64,000 nucleotides of DNA from Colwellia sp. MB3u-41. GTDB lineage: Bacteria; Pseudomonadota; Gammaproteobacteria; Enterobacterales; Alteromonadaceae. A program made the position numbers and the translations under genes. The stretch spans positions 1 to 64,000 of the forward strand of contig NZ_JACGUT010000084.1 in assembly GCF_014076845.1 (NCBI RefSeq), in the 5' to 3' direction. The notes beneath the pieces were generated by a model. The model was given only the letters and a program-made list of their open reading frames with translations, was not told the DNA's origin and did not search any database. This document shows, piece after piece, positions 9,560 to 19,085 of the stretch; position 1 is the first letter of the stretch, and each line of letters starts with the position of its first letter.

Positions 9560-10906
9560 ATGACAGAAAAACGTAAAGAGCGGAAAGTACCTTCTGGAAG
9601 AATTGCTCGTCTCGCTAAATTGGGTGGTTTGGCCTCAGCGGTTGCCGGCAATATTGTTAAAGGTGCGACAAAACAAATGCTCAGTGGTCAGCGTCCATCA
9701 TTAACTGAGTCCTTACGTAATATCGACAACGCTATATCTATCACCAAGCGTTTAGCACATATGCGTGGCGCAGCGATGAAACTTGGTCAACTACTCTCCA
9801 TGGATGCCGGTGAATTACTGCCTATCGAATGGGAACCTATTCTTTCACGATTGCGCCAAGAAGCTGATCCTATGCCTAAGGCGCAACTACTGAAAACCTT
9901 GGTTGCGTCTTGGTCTAAAGATTGGCATCAACAATTTAGTTCTTTTTCATTTACCCCCATCGCATCGGCAAGTATCGGTCAGGTTCATCGGGCAACACTA
10001 AAGGATGGTCGTCAGTTGGCGATTAAGGTCCAGTACCCGGGTGTTAGAGAAAGCATTGACAGTGATATTGATAACGTCATGAATTTACTAAAACTCAGTG
10101 GTGTTTTACCTAAACATATTGATTTGACTAGCGTGCTTGCTGAAGCAAAAGCCCAGCTTAAAGCTGAAGCTAATTATTTGCAGGAGGCGGAATTTCTTAA
10201 CACTTATCGTAAAAAGCTGTCTAACGACCCTCGCTTTATTGTGCCCTTTGTTGTTGACGAGCTAACGGATGAAAATATACTGACGATGGAATATATCGAA
10301 GGTTCTCCCATCACTGATATTAGTACGATGAGTGCTGGTATTGTGGATTTAGTCTGTAGCCAATTAATGGATTTAACTTATCAAGAGCTATTTACGCATA
10401 AACTTATGCAAAGTGACCCCAACTTTGCTAATTTCTTGTATCAGAGCGACACACAAAAAATAGTGTTACTTGATTTTGGAGCTTGCCGGCAGCTTTCTCA
10501 ACATACTTCAGTACATTATCTTGCTATGGCTGATGCTATGCAGTGTCAAGATAATAACGACATGCGTTTAGCGCTGTATTCGCTTGGTTTAGTTGACAAT
10601 AATATGAGTGATACTGCAATAGATACGGTGCTAAAGACTTGTTTTTAAGCTAGTTATTGCTTACAAAGTAATACGGGCTACAACTTAAAAAAACAGCAAC
10701 TGATTAAGCGAATTAGAGAGGTTAGTATGCCATTAATTACCGATAAAACAGCGATAGCATCTCCGATATTTGAAGTTGCATTAGTCAATCGAAAAATTAC
10801 TGGTATGATATTGCTAGCCAATAAGTTAGGTGCGACACTCGATTTTAAAAGCGCTCTTGCTCCTTATTTACTGGAAAGCGCAAAGCAATCAAACGATGAA
10901 ACCTAA
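9560..10906 (+). pseudogene. ABC1/UbiB-type atypical kinase (AarF family), interrupted by one in-frame stop
   Basis: From ATG 9560 the frame encodes 362 residues, then TAA at 10646-10648. It stays open in the same frame for 85 further codons to TAA 10904-10906. The downstream part (FEVALVNRKITGMILLANKL) matches the C-terminal end of this family, so the full product would be 448 residues. ABC1 kinase signatures are present: KLGQ (about residue 74), ASIGQVHRA (about 137), the lysine in AIKVQYPG (about 156), QSDPNFANFL and LLDFGACRQL. Members of the family are linked to quinone or lipid metabolism. A GAA to TAA change would explain the break. Whether the 362-residue product is functional is unknown. 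Confidence 0.8.
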
Positions 10907-11128
10907 CACAATCGACTTTTCAAAACAGAAGCTGCTGTTTTAGTCTTTTTAAAATACTTTAAATTATTAATCTCTTTGCTAATCTGACTAAAGGAGTAAG
11001 TTAACTAGTATAGTTACTGGGTAATTATTTTAACAAGGCACTTCTTCTTAATAGGCCAGCCATAATAACTGATGCATTTTTTTCACTACACTAGACTTAA
11101 GTTATCTTTATTCAGCCGGGTGATTGTT

Positions 11129-11319
11129 ATGTATAAGACTCGCTCACAACAAATTAGTTTATTGGATACACCTATTATCACATTTGCAGTGGTACGGTAC
11201 GTAAGGCTTTTTTGTGTGGTGTAGGCAAGGATACGGGTGCCAGTTTGGAACATCGACACACATGGATTGAAAAGTGATTATTAACATTATCTCAGGTATT
11301 TGCGATAGATATCTGTGCC
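11129..11319 (+). pseudogene. Remnant of Y1 (IS200-like/REP-associated) transposase
   Basis: From ATG 11129 the frame reads MYKTRSQQISLLDTP. After a one-base shift it continues YYHICSGTVRKAFLCG, then LEHRHTWIEK, stop, LLTLSQVFAIDICA. This matches the N-terminus of REP-associated tyrosine transposases, which begin with an IS-L-TPYYHC...RAFLCG pattern. The rest, including the HUH motif and catalytic Tyr, is gone. It breaks off against a peptidase remnant on the other strand. Confidence 0.65.
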
Positions 11320-11600
11320 TAAAAGTCCAACAACGGTTGTCACACCCACTTGGGTTAATTTTGAAAGAGAAACCGGTGGAATCTGTGTTGAAAAACCTGC
11401 TTTGCTACCGGTAATATGAGCATGACTGTCAATGAAACCTGGCACTAGGTAAGGGCCATTTAAATCGATGATTTCTACCAGCTAATTATCAGGGATGCTG
11501 TGGAGAGCATTATCGGATATATCAAAAATATCAGCGATTTTTACACCAGCAATTAGCACATCTTTAACACCTATAGGGTTATAAAAGGTTTGAGTTTTTT
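11317..11600 (-). pseudogene. N-terminal remnant of isoaspartyl dipeptidase (IadA-like amidohydrolase)
   Basis: The minus strand reads GVKDVLIAGVKIADIFD, then a TAG inside DN*LVEIIDLNG, then YLVPGFIDSHAHITG and LSKLTQVGVTTVVGLLG. PGFIDSHAHITG is the metal-binding start of amidohydrolases, and the VTTVVGLLG end fits beta-aspartyl dipeptidases. Only about 90 codons remain, with an internal stop, so it is not functional. Confidence 0.65.
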
Positions 11601-11901
11601 AATTTTTAAATCATGGGTTTACGACAATATTTAATAAATATCAGACGAGTATGTATTATTATATATCTGATCCTAATCATTACGTATACAACTTATCTAC
11701 AATTTATCAGCCAACTACATTTGTAAACGAAAGGTTTACGAGTGGTGTACGCGTGAAGGGGGTCTAATCTCAATCTAAATAGTGAGCCCCTAACACTATG
11801 TCAGAGGCCTATTATTATCAGCAAAAAAAGTGTTAACTAAATACAGTTTTAACTAATGCAAACTGCACTTTTATTCGCTGTAGTGTTCAGTACAAAAGCG
11901 C
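11601..11901. other. Intergenic region without a recognised gene
   Basis: About 300 AT-rich bases between the peptidase remnant and the end of proA. A small stem GTAAAC/GTTTAC lies near 11731-11747. No strong proA terminator was seen. Confidence 0.3.
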
Positions 11902-13173
11902 TTAAGGGCGAGTTTGCCCTTGACCTGCGACACGATATTTAAAGATGGTCAGTTGTTCTAAACCAACCGGTCCACGTGCATGAACTTTACCAGTAGCAAT
12001 ACCAATTTCAGCGCCCATGCCAAATTCCCCACCATCAGCAAACTGAGTTGAAGCGTTATGCATCACTACTGCAGAATCAACAGAGCGCATAAAAGTTTCC
12101 GCAGTATTGTCATTCTCGGTGATAATAGCATCGGTGTGTTTAGATGAATGCTCTTCAATAAAATTAAGTGCCTCATCTAGGCTCTGTACTATTTTAACCG
12201 ATATAATGGCGTCAAGGTATTCAGTATCCCAATCTACATCAGTCGCGGCATTAATACGAGGATCACAGGCTTGAGCGGCAATATCGCCACGAATTTCACA
12301 CCCCTCTAATGTATCAACGAGTTGTGGTAAAAATTCTGTCGCTATTGCTTGGTCTAACACTAAACTTTCAGTGGCACCACAGACACCGGTTCTACGTAAT
12401 TTAGCATTTTTAATAATGCTTAATGCTTTTGCCACGTCGGCATCTTTATCCACATAAATATGGTTATTGCCATCTAAATGCAACAATGTTGGTACTTGAG
12501 CCTCGTTTCTTACCAGCTCAACTAAACCACGACCACCTCGAGGAATAACTAAATCAACATAATCAGCACAGCGCAGTAAAGCGGCAACGGCAGAACGATC
12601 ATCGGTGTCAACCAATTGTATACAGTTAGCCGGTAAGCCTGCTGCACGTAAACCTGTTGCCATACACTCAACAATAATACGTGTGGAATTTAGGCTTTCG
12701 GAGCCACCACGTAAAATTACTGTGTTACCTGATTTAAGACATAACGCGCCAGCATCTGCGCCAACATTAGGACGTGATTCATAAATCATTCCAATAACGC
12801 CAATAGGTGTTGCCACACGAGTTATTTTAAGACCATTTGGACGGTCAAATTCGGCTAATACTCGACCCACAGGATCGGCTAATTTGGCAATGTCTTCTAA
12901 CGCGACAGCCATACCTTCAACTCTTTCTGGGTTAAGCTCTAGTCGGTCTACAAATGAGTCGGCTTTGCCCGCTTTTTTAACGCTTGAAACATCAAGCGCG
13001 TTAGCTTTAAGTAATGCACCCATATTTTCGCGTAACGCATTTGCGGCAATCGTTAATGCTTTGTTTTTTTGTTCAGTCGTTGCACAAGCAAGCACTTTTG
13101 CAGCAGCTTTTGCTTGTTTACCAAGGGTTGTGATCATTGTTTCGATAGAAATATTCTTAGGGGTATTTGACAT
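11902..13173 (-). CDS. proA: Glutamate-5-semialdehyde dehydrogenase (gamma-glutamyl phosphate reductase)
   Basis: Second enzyme of proline synthesis: NADPH-dependent reduction of gamma-glutamyl phosphate to glutamate-5-semialdehyde. The 423-residue length is normal for ProA. Family landmarks include [18 protein letters not shown], the catalytic-cysteine region [12 protein letters not shown], and the C-terminal [16 protein letters not shown]. The ATG at 13173 has AAGGAAG upstream. The gene lies 196 bases downstream of proC on the same strand, so the two may be co-transcribed, while proB is divergent. Cytoplasmic. Confidence 0.97.
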   Translation of the reverse strand: MSNTPKNISIETMITTLGKQAKAAAKVLACATTEQKNKALTIAANALRENMGALLKANALDVSSVKKAGKADSFVDRLELNPERVEGMAVALEDIAKLADPVGRVLAEFDRPNGLKITRVATPIGVIGMIYESRPNVGADAGALCLKSGNTVILRGGSESLNSTRIIVECMATGLRAAGLPANCIQLVDTDDRSAVAALLRCADYVDLVIPRGGRGLVELVRNEAQVPTLLHLDGNNHIYVDKDADVAKALSIIKNAKLRRTGVCGATESLVLDQAIATEFLPQLVDTLEGCEIRGDIAAQACDPRINAATDVDWDTEYLDAIISVKIVQSLDEALNFIEEHSSKHTDAIITENDNTAETFMRSVDSAVVMHNASTQFADGGEFGMGAEIGIATGKVHARGPVGLEQLTIFKYRVAGQGQTRP

Positions 13174-13369
13174 TAATGTCTTCCTTTTACTTGTTCATTT
13201 AACACTAAACTGTTTGATCAAATTCAAATGACTTAATTGAATGATATGACTTTTATTTTTATCGCTGATATTAATATCAAAAGCAATAGTAAAAGTTCAG
13301 TTTAAAGAATTTATAGCTATAGTATTCATCAATAAATGTTCGAGCACGTCATTGCTGACGAGGTAAAAA

Positions 13370-14149
13370 TTAGCGCAAGGCTACTGCTCGTTGATAAGCC
13401 GATGAAACGGTTGACTCAAACAAAGATTCTAATTTTTTATCTTGCATAAGCGCATTTAACCCAGCAGCTGTCGTACCATTTTTACTGGTCACTGAATTAC
13501 GTAAATTTTCGATATCTTCTTTATTGGTTAAAGCCAACTCCATTGAACCAGCGAGTGTGTTTAACACCAACTCTCTAGCGGTTTGGGGAGAAAATCCGAG
13601 TTTTATCGCCGACTCTATCCAGCAGCGTGCTATTTCAAATGCATAACCAGGCCCACTTCCTGCAACTGCAGTTACTCGGTCTAGCTCGTCTTCAGTGGCG
13701 GCTAAATGGGTATAACCTACCGCATCTGTTAACGCAACAGCGTTGTCAATTTGAACATCACTGCAACGTGAATTTGCGTAAAGTCCACTCACGCTTCGGC
13801 CAATTTGAGCGGGTAGGTTTGGCATCACTCGCACAACGGCCTGCTCACCAATCAGTTTTTCTATTGAAGCTACTGAATAACCCGCCGCAATCGAAATAAT
13901 GCAACCTGAATCAGCAAGGTGTCGACGATACAAGGGTAATATTTGTTCAATAAGCTGCGGTTTAATCGCAATAACGATAATGTCGAAACGCTGGTCAGAC
14001 AACTCGTCAATCGCTTGCTTGACGATAACACCTTGGGGCGCTTTGACTAATGAAGGATTAATAATAGTGATAGTGTGATTTGCAGAGGTTGCCCAACGAG
14101 TCAATAATGAGCCGCCCATTTTACCACAACCAATCATAAGTAATGACAT
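13370..14149 (-). CDS. proC: Pyrroline-5-carboxylate reductase
   Basis: Last step of proline synthesis: reduction of pyrroline-5-carboxylate with NAD(P)H. The 259-residue length is near the family norm. The N-terminal Rossmann motif is MIGCGKMGGSLL. The C-terminal dimerisation domain shows VTAVAGSGPGYAFE and VTSKNGTTAAGLNAL, both characteristic. The ATG at 14149 is preceded by CAGGAG. It is the first gene of the probable proC-proA transcript and diverges from proB. Confidence 0.96.
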   Translation of the reverse strand: MSLLMIGCGKMGGSLLTRWATSANHTITIINPSLVKAPQGVIVKQAIDELSDQRFDIIVIAIKPQLIEQILPLYRRHLADSGCIISIAAGYSVASIEKLIGEQAVVRVMPNLPAQIGRSVSGLYANSRCSDVQIDNAVALTDAVGYTHLAATEDELDRVTAVAGSGPGYAFEIARCWIESAIKLGFSPQTARELVLNTLAGSMELALTNKEDIENLRNSVTSKNGTTAAGLNALMQDKKLESLFESTVSSAYQRAVALR

Positions 14150-14529
14150 GAAACTCCTGAGTTTTTTAGCTTACATTGAATGAAATGCAGATCGTTTTGC
14201 CGGTGTTCAGTATGAACTTTTAAAAGTCCTTAACGATATTTTTCAAAGAGGCGATCTTGAGTTCAATTGAAAAAATATGTTTTTTAGTATATGATCTCTG
14301 CACTCATTTGTCGATTGCCGTCAAATTCTAACGTTTTTAACCGACGTTTCAGTAATTTTTTATCTACTACTTTTAATGCGACCTTCGCAAATAAAACTGA
14401 CTTTATAAGTAGTAAGCATAACTCTAATACGACAATAAAATATCACGGAAATAGCTGCAATTTGTTGAATCAATTTTGTAAACGATTCAAGCCGCTATTT
14501 AATTTAATTAATCAGAGTACGGAGTAATT
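14150..14529. promoter_or_regulatory. Divergent proC/proB intergenic region
   Basis: About 380 AT-rich bases that must carry promoters for proC (minus) and proB (plus). A 78-codon open frame at 14291-14527 is not convincing as a gene: its composition is unusual and it resembles no known family. No operator was recognised. Confidence 0.4.
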
Positions 14530-15708
14530 TTGCCCTCATTTGAACAACAAAAAACTGATAAATCTTCTCGAAGCAAGCCACGTATCGTTATTAAAGTGGG
14601 TTCGAGTCTCTTAGCAAATGTTAAAAATTTAACGCCTAGTTTTGCTTTTATGCACGGTCTGCTAAGTGACATATCTTTGTTACGAGAACAAGGCTACGAA
14701 GTTGTATTGACATCTTCTGGCTCGGTAGCATTAGGTCTAAATACGGTTGGCTGTACTATTGAAAACGCCAGTGTTCAAGATAAGCAAGCCGCAGCGGCTT
14801 GTGGACAACCGATATTAATGCATGCCTACAAGCAAATTGCCCTTGAGTATGGTTTTGATATCGCTCAGGTTTTAGTTACCCTAGATGATTTAGAAAACAG
14901 ACGTCGCTTTCTAAATATCAAAAACACGGTTCATCGTTTGATAAAACAAGGTGTAATGCCTATTGTCAATGAAAATGACACGGTGACCACGGAAGAAATT
15001 CGTGTGGGTGATAATGACAGACTTGCAGCTAAAGTTGCTCAGATGATTGGCGCAGAATATTTGTTTATTCTTACCTGTATCGATGGCGTGTATGACCGAG
15101 ACCCTTCAGAAGAAGGCGCGGTTTTCGTTGAGTCTATCGAAGATGTTAGTAGTTATATGGAAGCGGCAAGTGGTACCAGTTCTTTAGGTACCGGTGGTAT
15201 GCTGACTAAATTACAAGCCGCTAATATGGCGCAAAATGCTGGTTGTACTACTATAATTTCGAGAGGGACGATGGAAGATCCTGTTACCGGAATATTGCGC
15301 GGTGAACGCAGACACACTAAGTGTATCGCTCACTCATCACCTTCATCAGCATGGAATATCTGGTTAACAGACCGATTACAAATGGCCGGTAGTTTAGTGA
15401 TAAAACAAGAAGTAGCTGATGCCTTATTTGGTGGTGACGAAGGATTTACCTGTCATGATGTTGTTTCAATACATGGCACCTTTGAACGCGCAGATGTGCT
15501 TCACGTCTATGATGAAAAAGGCGAAGAAATAGCACGTGGTTTATGTAATTTCTCATCAGATGAAACAGCAATTATTTCAAGCCGTCCAAATGAAACGGTT
15601 GAAAATATCCTCGGATATAGTGCTTCACAACGCTTGATCAATAGTGAAAACTTGGTTGTATTAAGTGAACATCATCTTTCTTGGGATGAACCTGTTCAAG
15701 ATGCTTAA
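14530..15708 (+). CDS. proB: Glutamate 5-kinase
   Basis: First and normally feedback-controlled step of proline synthesis: ATP-dependent phosphorylation of glutamate. The 392 residues comprise an amino-acid-kinase domain (RIVIKVGSSLLA, VLTSSGSVALGL, GVMPIVNENDTV, LGTGGMLTKLQAA) followed by a PUA domain in the last third. The start is TTG with GGAG five bases upstream. The N-terminus is about 15-20 residues longer than typical. A strong terminator follows. Confidence 0.96.
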   Translation: MPSFEQQKTDKSSRSKPRIVIKVGSSLLANVKNLTPSFAFMHGLLSDISLLREQGYEVVLTSSGSVALGLNTVGCTIENASVQDKQAAAACGQPILMHAYKQIALEYGFDIAQVLVTLDDLENRRRFLNIKNTVHRLIKQGVMPIVNENDTVTTEEIRVGDNDRLAAKVAQMIGAEYLFILTCIDGVYDRDPSEEGAVFVESIEDVSSYMEAASGTSSLGTGGMLTKLQAANMAQNAGCTTIISRGTMEDPVTGILRGERRHTKCIAHSSPSSAWNIWLTDRLQMAGSLVIKQEVADALFGGDEGFTCHDVVSIHGTFERADVLHVYDEKGEEIARGLCNFSSDETAIISSRPNETVENILGYSASQRLINSENLVVLSEHHLSWDEPVQDA

Positions 15709-15718
15709 CTGATTAAAT

Positions 15719-15747
15719 AACCTCTGTAGCAGCGCAGAGGTTTTTTT
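15719..15747 (+). terminator. Rho-independent terminator of proB
   Basis: The stem CCTCTG (15721-15726) / CAGAGG (15735-15740) is extended by AA/TT and followed by seven T. It lies just after the proB stop. Confidence 0.85.
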
Positions 15748-15960
15748 ATTTATTAAACGCGTTAATAATTCTTATCCGCTTAACGTTAGCCTCAACTAAC
15801 CGACTATACTATTATTGTCTACAATCTCTTCTTTTTATAATTGAGTGGGCGATAAAGTGCCTCACTTCATCATCTAGCCTCGCCTATAATCACTCAATAG
15901 TGTTGATCTAATCGCTGAGTGTATTCGTATATAATTTTTTTAACCATCTGAATTCTATCT

Positions 15961-17310
15961 ATGAAACGTTCTCTATACTGGGTGACCAATGATCTTCGTC
16001 TTAATGACAATATTGCACTCAACTTAGCCAGCAAAAGTGAACAATTACTTTGTGTATATGTCGTAGACAAAAGATGGTTCGAGCCTAATAACTATCAATC
16101 AAAACCTTTGGGTGATAAGCGATGGCATTTTTTACAAAGCTGTTTAAGTGATTTTAATCAGAGTTTATTAACGTTAGGACAGCAACTTTACATTGTTTAC
16201 GGCGATACTCTATCGAGCTTAACCACGCTGTGTGAAAAACACCAAATTACTGATGTTATTACTACTCGTCTGCCGGGGACTTACGAAAATAGTTTGATTA
16301 ATACACTGGCTCAGCATTTGCCTGAAGTAGAAATTAATCAAGTTGATCAATTCACTTTATTTCCACATCGTGCACTACCTTTTGCACTTGACCAGCTACC
16401 GGCAAGTTACTCTAAGTTTAGAAAAGTTATGGCTGATGTCACTATTTCAGAGGTTGTTCCAACGACTCAATCCTTGCCGAGTATGTTTGCAAATATGCCA
16501 TCTCCCACTATCTTTAGGCCACAATGGTTACCTAATATGCCTTATCAAAGAGCTAAGCGTGGTTATAATTTCGATGGCGGTGAACAAAATGGTTTAGCAC
16601 ATCTCACGTACTATTTTTCGTCAAATCTTCCTTCAAAGTACAAAGAGGTTAGAAATAATTTAGATGGCTGGGAAAATAGCAGTAAATTATCTGCTTGGTT
16701 AAATTATGGCTGTATTTCTGCTCGACAAGTGATGAGTTCGATTATCCAATACGAAGAGCAACGCGGTAAAAATAGTTCAACAGAATGTCTGTATTTTGAG
16801 TTACTTTGGCGTGAGTACTTTCAATGGTTACATTTTAAAGTTGGCGTAAACACCTATAAATTTAAAGGGCTTGCTGAACACCTACCTTTGACCACATTTT
16901 ATCCTGAACGGTTTAAGAAATGGTGCTCAGGTAATACACCTTATCCTTTAGTAAACGCCTGTATGAATGAATTAAAACATACAGGTTATTTAAGTAACCG
17001 ATCAAGGCAAATTGTCGCTAGCTGTTTGGTTAATGAGTTGAGTGTTGATTGGCGCTATGGCGCTGCATGGTTTGAGGAACAGTTAATTGATTACGATGCT
17101 GCGGTTAATTGGGGAAATTGGCAATATATCGCAGGTGTAGGTGTCGATCCTCGAGGCGGCAGACACTTTAATCTTGAAAAACAATGCGTAATTTATGACC
17201 CTGAAGGTCTTTACCAAGCTAAATGGGCAGGGCAAAGTAATCAAATGACGCCACTAGATTCTGTTGATGCTTCAGACTGGCCTGTGCAAACGACAAGCCA
17301 GAATGTCTGA
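15961..17310 (+). CDS. Cryptochrome DASH / deoxyribodipyrimidine photolyase
   Basis: FAD-dependent blue-light enzyme of 449 residues. DASH cryptochromes repair pyrimidine dimers in single-stranded DNA and may also act as light sensors. The N-terminal photolyase domain starts SLYWVTNDLRLNDNIAL. The C-terminal FAD-binding domain shows LLWREYFQWL, TGYLSNRSRQIVASCLVNEL, DWRYGAAWFE and NWGNWQYIAGVGVDPRGGR; the GVDPRGGR region is typical of the DASH group. First gene of the photolyase cluster. Its stop overlaps the start of the next gene, suggesting translational coupling. The ribosome site is weak. Confidence 0.92.
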   Translation: MKRSLYWVTNDLRLNDNIALNLASKSEQLLCVYVVDKRWFEPNNYQSKPLGDKRWHFLQSCLSDFNQSLLTLGQQLYIVYGDTLSSLTTLCEKHQITDVITTRLPGTYENSLINTLAQHLPEVEINQVDQFTLFPHRALPFALDQLPASYSKFRKVMADVTISEVVPTTQSLPSMFANMPSPTIFRPQWLPNMPYQRAKRGYNFDGGEQNGLAHLTYYFSSNLPSKYKEVRNNLDGWENSSKLSAWLNYGCISARQVMSSIIQYEEQRGKNSSTECLYFELLWREYFQWLHFKVGVNTYKFKGLAEHLPLTTFYPERFKKWCSGNTPYPLVNACMNELKHTGYLSNRSRQIVASCLVNELSVDWRYGAAWFEEQLIDYDAAVNWGNWQYIAGVGVDPRGGRHFNLEKQCVIYDPEGLYQAKWAGQSNQMTPLDSVDASDWPVQTTSQNV

Positions 17311-18859
17311 CAATATTATTGAAGAAGTTGGTGTAGAGACTCGCGTTAATATTGTTTGGCTTAAGCGTGATTTGAGACTGAGTGATCATGAGCCTTTAGC
17401 GCAAGCGATTAAATCAGGAATAACCTTGCTTTATTATGCCTTTGAGCCTTTATTGATTAATGATCCACATTATGATGAACGACATTGGCGATTTGTAACC
17501 CAATCAATTGAAGATCTGAATGCACAGTTAGCTGTTTTTAATTCGCGTGTGTATGTGTATTTTGGTGATGCAATAGCGGGTCTTAATGAAATTAATAACA
17601 CTTTTAAAATAGACAAATTATTTAGTCATGAAGAAGTCGGTTTACTGTCAACGTATCAACGTGATAAATCTGTTGAAAAATGGTGCCAAGTACAAGATGT
17701 AGTCTGGCATGAAAGTGAGTTTGGTGCGGTAACTCGAGGCAAGAAGAATAGAATTGACTGGGATAAGCACTGGCGCAATGTTATGAAGGCATCATTAATT
17801 GAGCCTGAACTATCTTGTGCAGCCTTCGTTAATGTTGAATATATAGATAAATTGCCAGCGTCTATTTTACCTATAGCGTGGTCAATACCTGACGAATTTA
17901 TGCTTAGAGGTGGGGAAGTCTGGGCACAAAGAACACTGCAATCCTTCTTAAAGGGTCGTGGTAAAGGCTATCACTTTGATATATCTAAGCCACAAGCAAG
18001 TCGTAAAAGTTGTTCTCGATTGTCTCCTTATTTAGCATGGGGCAATATAAGTTTAAGAGAGTTCTATCAAACTATTTTGATAACAAGATCAGAGCGGGGT
18101 TGGAAACGTCCAATAGATGCGTTGGCTTCTCGGTTACATTGGCATTGTCATTTTATTCAAAAATTTGAAAGTGAACACCAAATGCAATGGCGACCCGTCA
18201 ATAAAGCCTATGATGACTTAATGTATCCTGATATCCATTGTGGACTGAGTGTTGATGAACGATTAAATAAATGGAAAATGGCGCAAACAGGCTATCCATT
18301 AGTCGATGCTTGTATGCGCTGTTTAGAACAAACGGGTTATATAAATTTTCGGATGCGAGCAATGCTGGTAAGTTTTTTGTGTCATCATTTGCTGGTTGAT
18401 TGGCGTTTAGGTGTTACGCATTTAGCACAATTATTTCTTGATTTCGAACCAGGTATACATTACCCACAATTTCAAATGCAATCAGGTGTTACTGGTACGA
18501 ATATTATTAGGGTTTATAATCCTGTTAAACAATCGTTAGAGAAAGATTGCGATGGTGAATTTCTTAGAAAATGGTTGCCAGAATTAATTGAATTGCCCAA
18601 TGAAGTTATTCATACCCCTTGGGCACTTTCGCCAATGGAACAGCAGCTTTATCAATGTCAATTAGGTGAAGATTATCCATCGCCTATGGTTGATATCAAT
18701 GAAACAGGAAAGATTGCACGGGACCTACTGTGGGGATTTCGTAATCGTTTTACCACTAAAAAAGAAGGTCAACGTATTTTAGCTAAACATGTTAGAAGCA
18801 ATAAAAAATTAGCGAAAGCTAAAAAGCCTCAACAATTAAAAATTGAAGAAAGTGAATAA
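17303..18859 (+). CDS. Second cryptochrome/photolyase family protein
   Basis: Photolyase/cryptochrome superfamily member of 518 residues. The ATG at 17303 overlaps the Cry-DASH stop codon. The N-terminal alpha/beta domain begins VNIVWLKRDLRLSDHEPL. The FAD-binding half shows RLSPYLAWGNIS, GYPLVDACMRCL, NFRMRAMLVSFLCHHLLVDWR and GVTGTNIIRVYNP. It differs from the neighbour and from the FeS-type enzyme, so it is a separate paralogue rather than a recent copy. It may be a CPD photolyase or a cryptochrome photoreceptor; sequence alone does not decide. The C-terminus is lysine-rich. Confidence 0.88.
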   Translation: MSDNIIEEVGVETRVNIVWLKRDLRLSDHEPLAQAIKSGITLLYYAFEPLLINDPHYDERHWRFVTQSIEDLNAQLAVFNSRVYVYFGDAIAGLNEINNTFKIDKLFSHEEVGLLSTYQRDKSVEKWCQVQDVVWHESEFGAVTRGKKNRIDWDKHWRNVMKASLIEPELSCAAFVNVEYIDKLPASILPIAWSIPDEFMLRGGEVWAQRTLQSFLKGRGKGYHFDISKPQASRKSCSRLSPYLAWGNISLREFYQTILITRSERGWKRPIDALASRLHWHCHFIQKFESEHQMQWRPVNKAYDDLMYPDIHCGLSVDERLNKWKMAQTGYPLVDACMRCLEQTGYINFRMRAMLVSFLCHHLLVDWRLGVTHLAQLFLDFEPGIHYPQFQMQSGVTGTNIIRVYNPVKQSLEKDCDGEFLRKWLPELIELPNEVIHTPWALSPMEQQLYQCQLGEDYPSPMVDINETGKIARDLLWGFRNRFTTKKEGQRILAKHVRSNKKLAKAKKPQQLKIEESE

Positions 18860-18879
18860 TCAATTATAAATAGCCAATT

Positions 18880-19020
18880 ATGCATAAAAAATTAATGTTA
18901 CCTAAGAAAAGTTGCCTGACTTGTAAAAAAGATTTTACTTGGCGTAAAAAATGGCAAGCTTGTTGGGGTAATGTGCTGTATTGCTCAGAGCGATGTCGAC
19001 GCAATAAAATACCATTATAA
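18880..19020 (+). CDS. DUF2256 small cysteine-rich protein
   Basis: A 46-residue gene, [19 protein letters not shown] at its start. Cysteines are arranged as CLTC, then a lone C in QACWGN, then YCSERC, suggesting a zinc-ribbon. This matches the short DUF2256 family, often found beside photolyase-type genes. It lies 20 bases after the preceding photolyase gene and 65 before the next, on the same strand. Molecular role is unknown. Confidence 0.85.
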   Translation: MHKKLMLPKKSCLTCKKDFTWRKKWQACWGNVLYCSERCRRNKIPL

Positions 19021-19085
19021 GCTAAAATAAATATTGAAAATTTAATTCCCTAATTCCCTAATTCAACTAAACGTAAGGTAAATTA

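Noticed and set aside
14291-14527. 78-codon open frame upstream of proB
   Set aside because: No family match, unusual composition, lies in a promoter region.
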